DNA from: Shewanella metallivivens
Lineage (GTDB): Bacteria > Pseudomonadota > Gammaproteobacteria > Enterobacterales > Shewanellaceae
Length of the DNA: 64,000 bases
Assembly: GCF_028750675.1 (NCBI RefSeq)
Contig: NZ_JAQQPZ010000015.1
Span: 219,304 to 283,303, forward strand
Direction of reading: 5' to 3'
The position numbers were made by a program, and so were the translations under genes. Below the pieces are notes generated by a model that was not told where the DNA came from, made no database searches, and saw nothing but the letters and a program-made list of their open reading frames with translations. Below are positions 35,997 through 45,161 of the stretch, one piece after another (position 1 is the stretch's first letter; every line of letters starts with the position of its first letter).

Positions 35997-38900
35997 GTGT
36001 CGAGTCAGCATACTGAACGTCAGTTTGATAATTATCGTCCTAAAGCGTCTGCGGCAAAGCCGATTAAAGTCCGTAAAAGTAAAGTTGGCTGGTTACTGTT
36101 TGTGTTTATTTTAGCTACAGCTTACTTGATAGAGTTCGAGGTTAGGACATCTTATTACCAATCGCACTTTTTACACAAATATGCTACTCAGTTGACCTAT
36201 CAGTTACGTGACTATCCGAGTGACGCTGTTATTTATCCTAAGTATGGCCCATTTGATGACCGACATGGTTATAGTCAACTGCCGAAAAAAATTGAGCGCT
36301 TAATCGAGCGTAATTACCAAATTACTCAGCAAGTGGCATTTTCGCCGATGTTGATGGAGTACACTGAAAAAGGCTTCTTTCCTCCGTATCATGAAAAAGC
36401 CCAATCTGGCCTGCTTATTAGGGATTGCCGCGCCATGACGGTGTTCGACTTTTCATACCCTAAACGTGTTTATCAAGATCAAGATACCATTCCGCAACAG
36501 GTCATTAGTACCTTGTTGTTTATCGAAAACCGCGAAATGCTTAGCCCTGAAACTAATTATAACCCCGTGGTCGATTGGCCTCGTTTTGTATTGGCTGCAT
36601 CCAGCCAAGTTGCTGAACTTGTTGGCGTAGACATGTCAAAGGCAGGCGGCAGCACATTAGCCACCCAAATTGAAAAGTTTAGGCATTCTAATCATGGCTT
36701 AACGTTAAGCATTAAAGATAAATTACTGCAAATTGGTTCGGCCATTGTACGAGTCTATCAACAGGGTGAAAGCACCATTAATGCGCGCCAACGTATTGTG
36801 CAAGATTACCTCAACACGGTGCCATTATCATCTGCCCCCGGTTTTGGTGAAGTGCATGGCATAGGTGATGGACTGTGGGCGTGGTTTAAAACTGATTTTG
36901 CCCAGGCAAACCAGCTACTGCTTAGCCGTCATACACCACAAAATGGTGCGCAGCGCGGTAAAGTGTTTAGAGAAATCGTCGCACTGATGATTGCGCAACG
37001 TCGTCCGTCATATTACCTACTGCAAGGCCATGATGATTTAGAGTCATTGGTCGACAGTTATTTACGCTTATTGGGCCGTGATGGTTTAATTGAAACCAAG
37101 TTAATGGTGTCTGCACTGGAGAGTTCATTAACCTTTAACACCACTAAGTTAGCCGTCACTAACCAAACCAATAATAAAGGTGTGAATGCTGTGCGCATCC
37201 GCACCGCAGGCATGTTGGACCTTAATTTATATGATTTAGACCGTTATGATTTAGCCATTAACAGCACTTTTCACGGTGATTTACAGCAAAAAGTGAGTGA
37301 TTACTTACGCAGTTTGGCACACGTTAACTCAGCAGAACGCATTGGCTTATTAGGTGAGCGTTTATTGTCGGCGCAACAACTCGATAAAGTCTTGTATAGC
37401 TTTACCCTTTACGAAAGCACAGACAGCGCCAACAGAGTGCGTATTCAAACCGACAGTATCGACCAACCTTTTGATATCAATGAAGGCAGTAAGCTAGAGC
37501 TTGGTTCAACCGCAAAACTGCGTGTATTGGCTACCTATTTAGACATTATTGCCGAGCTGCAACAGCGCTTCTCTGCCATGACAGTGGCCGATTTACGTCA
37601 GGTTGATGTAGAACGTAAAGACCATATTACCCGCTGGGTGGTGGATTATTTGATTACCACACGAGACCGAAATTTAACCCGAATGCTCGATGCAGCCTTG
37701 CAACGTGAATATTCAGCCTCGCCAGATGAGCGTTTCTTCACTGGCGGCGGCTTGCATGTATTTAATAACTTTAATAAGAAAGAAAACAGCCGCGTACCCA
37801 CTTTATATCAAGCGCTGCAAGAGTCGATAAATTTACCGTTTGTGCGTTTAATGCAAGACATTGTAAGTTACAGCAGCAGTTACAATAGTGAAGGCAGTGT
37901 GTCGCAATTATTGCGTAATGATAAAGACCCGCGCCGTGAAGAATATTTAAAAGCCTTTGCTAAGCGTGAAGGGAGCTCGTTTGTAAAACGGTTTTATCGT
38001 AAGTACCGTCAATTGGCGCCAGAACAACGCTTAGACGTGTTATTTGACGGTATCGCCCAACAAGAACAAAAGTTATCGGCGGCCTATCGATATTTAAAAC
38101 CTTACGACGGCGCGCGTGAACTTAAAGCGTTTTTAAATGCGCGTTTGCCAAACAAACACTTTAGCGATAAAGAGATTAACGCACTGTATAACAAGTACGG
38201 TGAAGACAAGTTTAACCTAGCCGATCAGGGGTATATTGCTCGGGTGCACCCTCTTGAGTTATGGGTATTGCGTTATTTAAATGATTACCCTGAAACCGGA
38301 CTGAATCAGGTGTTAGATGATGCACAACCGCAGTTACAAGAGGTGTATCGTTGGTTATTTAGAACTCGTTATCAAAATGCCCGCGATGTGCGTATTCAAG
38401 TGATGTTAGAGGTTGAGGCGTTTTTGAGTATTCACCAGCGTTGGGTTCGTATGGGTTACCCGTTTGAATATATGGTACCGTCGTTAGGCTCTGCGTTAGG
38501 CAGTTCAGGCGACAGGCCCGCGGCACTGGCTGAGTTGATGGGCATTATTCAAAATGACGGTTATCGTTTCCCGACGGTACGCATTGATGAGCTGCAATTT
38601 GCTAAAGACACACCCTATGAGGTGACCCTTGCCAACAATAAGCAAATGGTGACTCGAGTGATGCATCAAGAAGTGGCCCGAGCGCTCAAACGTGCGCTTG
38701 CGAATGTGGTGCAAAATGGTACCGCTAGACGCCTCAATGGCAGCTTGCTCGATAATCAAGGCCAAGCAATTGTAATGGGCGGGAAAACTGGTACTGGTGA
38801 TAACCGTATTGCCACTGAAATTCGCGATGGTCGTAAGATTTCATCGACGGCAATAAACCGCACCGCAACCTTTGTATTTTATTTAGGCGACCACCACTTT

Positions 38901-39044
38901 GGCACATTAACGGCGTTTGTGCCGGGAGAAAAAGCAGATGACTTCAGTTTTACCTCTGCACTGCCATTACAAGTGCTTAAAGGTATGATGCCAATCTTGT
39001 CGCCGATGATTAACCAAACCGAGCAGTGCCAAGCTGGGTTGTAA
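35997..39044 (+). CDS. Atypical class A penicillin-binding protein (GT51 plus transpeptidase-like domain)
   Basis: About 1015 residues, longer than most class A PBPs. A basic cytoplasmic stretch and one membrane anchor (VGWLLFVFILATAYLIEF) come first; then a glycosyltransferase 51 domain with the catalytic Glu region LLFIENREML (about 175-182) and GGSTLATQIEKFRHS; then a transpeptidase-like domain with an SxxK motif (GSTAK, about Ser504) and KTGT (about Lys930). Long insertions separate them. It probably builds peptidoglycan at the inner membrane. Start at GTG 35997 follows GGAG with a five-base gap; the open frame reaches back to 35883 without a ribosome-binding site. It is not the main PBP1a or PBP1b by resemblance. 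Confidence 0.85.
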   Translation: MSSQHTERQFDNYRPKASAAKPIKVRKSKVGWLLFVFILATAYLIEFEVRTSYYQSHFLHKYATQLTYQLRDYPSDAVIYPKYGPFDDRHGYSQLPKKIERLIERNYQITQQVAFSPMLMEYTEKGFFPPYHEKAQSGLLIRDCRAMTVFDFSYPKRVYQDQDTIPQQVISTLLFIENREMLSPETNYNPVVDWPRFVLAASSQVAELVGVDMSKAGGSTLATQIEKFRHSNHGLTLSIKDKLLQIGSAIVRVYQQGESTINARQRIVQDYLNTVPLSSAPGFGEVHGIGDGLWAWFKTDFAQANQLLLSRHTPQNGAQRGKVFREIVALMIAQRRPSYYLLQGHDDLESLVDSYLRLLGRDGLIETKLMVSALESSLTFNTTKLAVTNQTNNKGVNAVRIRTAGMLDLNLYDLDRYDLAINSTFHGDLQQKVSDYLRSLAHVNSAERIGLLGERLLSAQQLDKVLYSFTLYESTDSANRVRIQTDSIDQPFDINEGSKLELGSTAKLRVLATYLDIIAELQQRFSAMTVADLRQVDVERKDHITRWVVDYLITTRDRNLTRMLDAALQREYSASPDERFFTGGGLHVFNNFNKKENSRVPTLYQALQESINLPFVRLMQDIVSYSSSYNSEGSVSQLLRNDKDPRREEYLKAFAKREGSSFVKRFYRKYRQLAPEQRLDVLFDGIAQQEQKLSAAYRYLKPYDGARELKAFLNARLPNKHFSDKEINALYNKYGEDKFNLADQGYIARVHPLELWVLRYLNDYPETGLNQVLDDAQPQLQEVYRWLFRTRYQNARDVRIQVMLEVEAFLSIHQRWVRMGYPFEYMVPSLGSALGSSGDRPAALAELMGIIQNDGYRFPTVRIDELQFAKDTPYEVTLANNKQMVTRVMHQEVARALKRALANVVQNGTARRLNGSLLDNQGQAIVMGGKTGTGDNRIATEIRDGRKISSTAINRTATFVFYLGDHHFGTLTAFVPGEKADDFSFTSALPLQVLKGMMPILSPMINQTEQCQAGL

Positions 39045-39105
39045 TTGACCTAAAATGATTGAATCACCAGCCCATAAATTATTGGGCTGGTGACAGTGCT
39101 AAACA

Positions 39106-39543
39106 CTATTGATACAAGCTTAGCATCACGACAACATGGCATATTGCCACAACGCTAGTCAGTACAGTACGAAGCGTCATATAGCGTGCGGTTGTTGCTA
39201 TTTGTTTTGACCTAAATTCAACGTAGAGCAAGTATACATAACCGCTGAGCAGTAAAATTAATGCTGACAATTCAAACGGTGTTAACAGTGCAACCCAACA
39301 ACCTAAGGCAATCACGTTACTCATAATCAGTAATTTAGCGATATTGTCATCGAGATCTATAACAACTGCTTTCCCCCATAATGCCCCTGCCATAAAACTT
39401 AAAATAATCGCACTGTAACTAATAAAGCCAAGTAAGGTATGCTCAGGTGATAACAAGCTATGGTTAAACGCCAATAGGCTGAGTACAGCAAACGGAATTA
39501 GGCCTGCAAAACCAAGCCATTGCCAAGTATTGATGTGTTTCAT
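39106..39543 (-). CDS. DUF3429-like small membrane protein
   Basis: 145 residues, about five membrane helices, nearly all hydrophobic. The LGFISYSAIILSFMAGALWGKA segment resembles the core of DUF3429, a family of unknown role. AAAGGAGG directly before ATG 39543 is an unusually strong ribosome-binding site. It is convergent with the PBP gene. Confidence 0.75.
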   Translation of the reverse strand: MKHINTWQWLGFAGLIPFAVLSLLAFNHSLLSPEHTLLGFISYSAIILSFMAGALWGKAVVIDLDDNIAKLLIMSNVIALGCWVALLTPFELSALILLLSGYVYLLYVEFRSKQIATTARYMTLRTVLTSVVAICHVVVMLSLYQ

Positions 39544-39659
39544 GGTGCCTCCTTTACTGCATAAAAGGATAGATAAACCCTTTTATCAGGATAATGGTAT
39601 TGCTAATGGCAAACAGGTTAAAGAGTATTATGTCTAGATATCAGGTTTATGTGTAAGTC

Positions 39660-39924
39660 ATACCATTGCGCGTTAGCAAGTGATATCTCAGCGAGAATTT
39701 AAAAGGGCTTAAACAAGGCGAATGACTGAATGAATAGTGATTCTCTTTCGAAGTCATGCAACGCAGTATAAGCCCTTTTAAAACTCGCCTAAAAGGAATG
39801 CCCCAGCCGCTTTTGCTTTACGTTCTCGCTATTTGAAAGGGAACAACCATGACTACATAGCGACGCCTTAATCAAAAACCGCTGGACGCATTCACAGTGG
39901 TCACTTATTAATGCGCAATGGTAT
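39660..39924. repeat. MITE-like element 2 (265 bp)
   Basis: Ends ATACCATTGCGCGTTA (39660-39675) and its near-complement (39909-39924) match at 15 of 16 positions. A second, nested inverted repeat, AAAAGGGCTTA/TAAGCCCTTTT, surrounds the left half. TA at each terminus fits a target duplication of the IS630/mariner type. No open frame. It is different in sequence from the element at 29657-29927. Confidence 0.75.
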
Positions 39925-39981
39925 AAACCTAACCCAATATAATTGATTTTAGTGATACAACCTATAGGTGAGTAAAGCGCA

Positions 39982-40464
39982 ATGAATATTTATCTTAAAG
40001 ACGTTAGCGAACAAGATTTAAGCCTATTATTTGATTTTCAAAACGATCCTATAGCCAACAAGATGGCTGATGTTCCGGCCCGTGAACGCGAGGCGTTTTA
40101 TCAGCATTGGCAACAAAATATTTTTTCCAATCAACACAGTATGGCAATAGGTATTTGGCATAATAATCTATTAGTTGGCCACTTGGTGTCGTGGGTGAAC
40201 CTTGAGTTAGCTACCGTCGATGAGCCTGAAGTGCGACTCATTGGTTATTGGATAGGCCGTGAATATTGGGGACAGGGGATTGCCACCAATGCCTTGAAAA
40301 TGTTTTTACAACATTATATTAAAAGCCCGGTTTATGCTTATATTGATGCGCAAAACCAAGGCTCGTTAAAGGTTGCTCAGGCCAATGGGTTTGTTAATGT
40401 TACGCCGCAATACCCATCGCTGTTTACTAAAGATAACTTATTAATATTTAAGCGAGAGCGCTAA
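39982..40464 (+). CDS. GNAT-family N-acetyltransferase, RimJ/RimL-like
   Basis: 160 residues. The acetyl-CoA binding motif A is IGYWIGREYWGQGIATNALKMFL (about 85-108), followed by YAYIDAQNQGSLKVAQANGF, the usual RimJ/L layout. It may acetylate a small molecule or protein N-terminus; substrate unknown. ATG 39982. MITE-like element 2 ends 57 bases upstream and may influence its promoter. Confidence 0.85.
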   Translation: MNIYLKDVSEQDLSLLFDFQNDPIANKMADVPAREREAFYQHWQQNIFSNQHSMAIGIWHNNLLVGHLVSWVNLELATVDEPEVRLIGYWIGREYWGQGIATNALKMFLQHYIKSPVYAYIDAQNQGSLKVAQANGFVNVTPQYPSLFTKDNLLIFKRER

Positions 40465-40467
40465 ACG

Positions 40468-40638
40468 TTAATGACCGGCACCACCGCATCCGCCGCAACA
40501 ACTGCCGCCATTACCCTCTTTTTTGGGTGATGTGTCTGTTTTGGGTACTGGATTAGCTTGCTCGGCTTTGGGCGCAACATGACTAACAGGTTCAGTGTGT
40601 TTGGCTGGTTTAAAAATACCGCTAATTGAAAAACTCAT
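40468..40638 (-). CDS. CCGGCGG mini-protein (CCGSCS-motif type)
   Basis: 56 residues, ending in SCCGGCGGAGH. Small proteins of this design, a Lys/Pro-rich body and a C-terminal CCGxC motif, are known in marine gammaproteobacteria (CCGSCS-motif family), and the cysteines suggest metal binding; the role is unknown. The gene is real by its ribosome-binding site (GAGG eight bases before ATG on the minus strand) and clean frame. It lies three bases beyond the GNAT stop, convergent. Confidence 0.72.
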   Translation of the reverse strand: MSFSISGIFKPAKHTEPVSHVAPKAEQANPVPKTDTSPKKEGNGGSCCGGCGGAGH

Positions 40639-40870
40639 GATGATGCCTCGTAGTGTGAGATCGTGGTGTAAACTTAAACATATATTAACTTTGCATGTTT
40701 AAATTGTATAAGTCCAACCTTTTTAGTCAAGTACTATTTTGTTTGGCATGCATCGGGATGTGTTAAACGTCACAATAAGTGCTAACACAATGTCATAAAA
40801 CAAAGTGACTAGTCTTTGTTTTGACGCGAATGAGCATGATAAACTGCGCATCCATCTGTTTGGAGTTGTT

Positions 40871-42148
<1,278 letters not shown>

Positions 42149-42200
42149 TGTCTTAGCGCCGCTTTCTTATGTGAGTGGTGCATTCGCGGTATTGTCATTA

Positions 42201-42251
42201 CCGTCTTTAAATTGCCATATTTTTGTCATGTTTTTTGAACCTTGCTGTCAC
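42201..42251 (+). promoter_or_regulatory. PHO box array (PhoB binding)
   Basis: CTGTCAT-like heptamers repeat every 11 bases: CCGTCTT (42201), TTGCCAT (42212), TTGTCAT (42223), TTTGAAC (42234, weak) and CTGTCAC (42245). The pair at 42212-42229 fits a PHO box (two heptamers 4 bases apart), and the last one is the best single match. It precedes phoX. Confidence 0.75.
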
Positions 42252-42321
42252 ATTAGATGCTTATCTTATCTGTCGAATAATCATACCTACAGCTAATGTT
42301 GAGCATACACAAGGAATACAT

Positions 42322-44379
42322 ATGAGCAAGGCGACGTTTAACCCAACTCGTTTTAATAAAAGCAAAAACACTCCATTTAACGAAGTGATGGACGCTCACT
42401 TATCACGCCGTAATTTTGTTAAGCGTGGTTTGGGCCTAAGTGCCATGACCGCATTTGGTGGTTTCGGATTAAGTGCCTGTGGTTCTGATAATGATGATAG
42501 CAGTACCCCAGAAACGCCAACCACACCGACAGCGCCAACACAAAGCTCAGCAGTACTAGGCTTTGAGTCTATCCCAGGTTCGTTAACCGATGCTGTGGCT
42601 GTTCCTGCTGGCTATTCTGCCTATGTATTAGCTCCCTGGGGTACACCACTTAACTCAAAAGCCGCTGCATGGAAAGATGACGGCAGTAATACCGCAGATG
42701 ATCAAGCAAACTCAGTGGGTATGCATCATGATGGCATGCATTTCTTCCCGCTGAATGATGCCGGTGATGACGGCTTATTGTGCATTAACCATGAATACAT
42801 TGACCAAAGTGCATTACACCCAACAGGCCCGACTTACGATACCGATGGCAAGCGCACTGTCATTGACGAGATACGTAAAGAAATCAACGCGCATGGCGTG
42901 TCAGTTGTACGTATAAAGTTGGTATCAGGTATGTGGCAAGTGGTTGAAAACGACAGCTACAACCGCCGCTTTACTGGTGCGAGCGTCATGGATATTGGCG
43001 GTCCTTTGGCTTATAGCTCATATCTTGAAACGCGTTACTCGCCAGACGGTAGCCAGGCACGCGGAACCCTAAACAACTGCGGAAATGGTTACACGCCTTG
43101 GGGCACCTATTTAACCTGTGAAGAAAACTGGCCAGAATATTTTGTAAACAAAGGCGAGCAGACTGAAGCGCAATCACGAATTGGTATTCCAAGTACTGAC
43201 ACCCGTTACGGCTGGAACCACTTAGCGGGTAATGACGATGAGCGTTTAGACGAATTTGCTCGTTTTGACATGACACCAACCGGCACAAGTGCGGCAAACG
43301 ATTACCGCAATGAAGCCAATGGCCATGGTTATATCGTTGAGATTGATCCATATAATCCTAACTCGCGCGCGGTTAAACGCACTGCGTTAGGTCGCTTCCG
43401 TCACGAAGGCTGTGTGTTTGGTAAGCTTGAAGAAGGCAAGCCACTGACATTTTATTCTGGTCACGATTCTCGCTTTGAATACCTATACAAGTTTGTGTCA
43501 GATGCCGTTTGGGACGCCGCAGATGCTAACAGCAGCAACCGCTTGAGCATGGGCGACAAATACATGAATGCCGGCACATTATATGTGGCTAAGTTCAGCG
43601 AAGATGGCGTAGGGGAGTGGTTACCGCTAACCCTTGACGGAATGACCACCGACGGCGGGACACTCGCTGACAGCTTTAGTTCTTTGGAAGAGATCATTCT
43701 AAACACAGCAGGCGCAGCCGATTTAGTCGGCGCAACCCCAATGGATCGTCCTGAGTGGGCTGCGGTTGACCCGTTCACTGGCAGTGTTTACCTTACGCTG
43801 ACTAATAACAGCAAACGTACCGACAGCACTAACCCTGCTAACCCACGTTTAAATAACAACTTTGGTCATATTATCCGTTGGGACGAAGGCGATGTTGCCA
43901 CTGAGTTTAGCTGGGATATCTTTGTTTTTGGTTCGCCTGATGATGGCGATGCAGAAACCAACCTATCAGGCTTAACTGATTTAAATCAGTTTGCGAGCCC
44001 AGACGGATTAGCATTCGATGCACGTGGTATTTTATGGGTGCAAACCGATAATGGCGCCTCTGAGGTGACTGAAGAAACTAACGACCAGATGTTAGCGATA
44101 GTGCCATCAACTATGCTTGATGCCGACGGTAACCAACAAGTGGTCAGTGGCGACAATCAAACTCAACTTAAACGTTTCTTTGTTGGGCCAAATGGTTGTG
44201 AAGTCACAGGTTTTGCTATTACTCCTGATTACACTACCGTATTTGCCAATATTCAACATCCAGGCAACTGGCCTTATTCGGATAAAGCAGATGAAGCCAC
44301 ACCAGCAGGTGTTACTGTGCGTCCGCGTGCAGCAACAGTCATCATTCGTAAAGATGATGGTGGTGCCGTTGGCGTTTAA
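42322..44379 (+). CDS. phoX: PhoX-type alkaline phosphatase (DUF839)
   Basis: 685 residues with a Tat signal (LSRRNFVKRGLGLSA) that ends in a lipobox-like LSACGS (Cys53), so it is exported folded and possibly lipid-anchored. The core features of PhoX are present (LCINHEYID, NCGNGYTPWGTYLTCEENW, FRHEGCVFG, DSRFEYLYKFVS, SPDGLAFD), a Ca2+/Fe3+-dependent phosphomonoesterase family. It frees phosphate from organic esters under starvation. ATG 42322 lies after AAGGA. A PHO-box array upstream fits PhoB control. Confidence 0.93.
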   Translation: MSKATFNPTRFNKSKNTPFNEVMDAHLSRRNFVKRGLGLSAMTAFGGFGLSACGSDNDDSSTPETPTTPTAPTQSSAVLGFESIPGSLTDAVAVPAGYSAYVLAPWGTPLNSKAAAWKDDGSNTADDQANSVGMHHDGMHFFPLNDAGDDGLLCINHEYIDQSALHPTGPTYDTDGKRTVIDEIRKEINAHGVSVVRIKLVSGMWQVVENDSYNRRFTGASVMDIGGPLAYSSYLETRYSPDGSQARGTLNNCGNGYTPWGTYLTCEENWPEYFVNKGEQTEAQSRIGIPSTDTRYGWNHLAGNDDERLDEFARFDMTPTGTSAANDYRNEANGHGYIVEIDPYNPNSRAVKRTALGRFRHEGCVFGKLEEGKPLTFYSGHDSRFEYLYKFVSDAVWDAADANSSNRLSMGDKYMNAGTLYVAKFSEDGVGEWLPLTLDGMTTDGGTLADSFSSLEEIILNTAGAADLVGATPMDRPEWAAVDPFTGSVYLTLTNNSKRTDSTNPANPRLNNNFGHIIRWDEGDVATEFSWDIFVFGSPDDGDAETNLSGLTDLNQFASPDGLAFDARGILWVQTDNGASEVTEETNDQMLAIVPSTMLDADGNQQVVSGDNQTQLKRFFVGPNGCEVTGFAITPDYTTVFANIQHPGNWPYSDKADEATPAGVTVRPRAATVIIRKDDGGAVGV

Positions 44380-44457
44380 GCTGTTTTAGGTCACTCAGAG
44401 CCAACAGTAAGATAGCTCATGGGAGACCTTAAGCGGTAACCACTTTTCATGCCGATT

Positions 44458-44490
44458 AAAACCCTGATAGACTTGAGCTATCAGGGTTTT
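44458..44490 (+). terminator. Terminator of phoX
   Basis: AAAACCCTGATAG (44458-44470) and CTATCAGGGTTTT (44478-44490) pair perfectly over 13 bp. Confidence 0.92.
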
Positions 44491-44502
44491 ATTAGGAGCT
44501 TT

Positions 44503-44889
44503 ATGCTAAAAGGCATTCATCATGTGGCCATCATTTGTGGCGATTATTCTCGCTCAAAAGCGTTTTATACTCAGGTTTTAGGGCTCAAGATTATTGCCGA
44601 GAATTATCGGCAAGCGCGCGATTCCTACAAACTGGATCTTGCCTTGGCCGACGGTAGCCAAATTGAATTGTTTTCGTTTAATGGTGCCCCGCCAAGACCG
44701 AGTTTCCCCGAGGCGCAAGGCTTACGTCACTTAGCGTTTAAGGTCGACGATATCAATCAAGTGGTACAACATTTACAACAACATGGAGTAGAGGTTGAAC
44801 CTATAAGGGTAGATGAGTACACCCACAAGCAATACACTTTTTTCTGTGATCCTGACGGCTTGCCACTCGAACTATACCAAACCACTTAA
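44503..44889 (+). CDS. VOC/glyoxalase-fold protein, YaeR-like
   Basis: 128 residues of the vicinal-oxygen-chelate fold: HHVAIICGDYSRSKAFYTQVLG at the start, metal-binding positions in GLRHLAFKVDD and a closing DPDGLPLELYQ. The sequence follows E. coli YaeR closely (RQARDSYKLDLAL, IELFSF, RPSFPEAQGLRHLAF). The reaction is not known. The ATG at 44503 lies just after the phoX terminator and has AGGAG before it; the apparent earlier start at 44449 lies inside that terminator and is ruled out. Confidence 0.92.
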   Translation: MLKGIHHVAIICGDYSRSKAFYTQVLGLKIIAENYRQARDSYKLDLALADGSQIELFSFNGAPPRPSFPEAQGLRHLAFKVDDINQVVQHLQQHGVEVEPIRVDEYTHKQYTFFCDPDGLPLELYQTT

Positions 44890-45056
44890 CAGCGTCTTTT
44901 TATTCACAGTTAACCTTTAACCTCATCCAAGTTTGTGCAGCCTGTATGCCGATATTTGGCTGCACAATGACGATTTAAGTGTCAACCTCATCTTTAATTT
45001 GTTACTGGCCGTCATCTAATGAAGCACAAATACGCACAATCAATTACAATCTTTAC

Positions 45057-45077
45057 ACAAATGATAATGATTTGTAT
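45057..45077 (+). promoter_or_regulatory. Fur box upstream of the TonB-dependent receptor
   Basis: CAAATGATAATGATTTGTA near 45059-45076 keeps the TGATAAT-N-ATT core of the Fur consensus; 11 of 15 positions of the 7-1-7 motif agree. It lies about 90 bases before the receptor start. Confidence 0.7.
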
Positions 45078-45161
45078 TTGTGATCCTTGTTGTATTTATG
45101 TAGAGTACGTCACATAAACGAACTTTCATAAACTCTAATTAATAATAGGATGATGTTAGAC

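Noticed and set aside
44449..44503. Extended start of the YaeR-like gene at 44449
   Set aside because: It would place the start of the protein inside the perfect phoX terminator, and the family begins at MLKGIHH.
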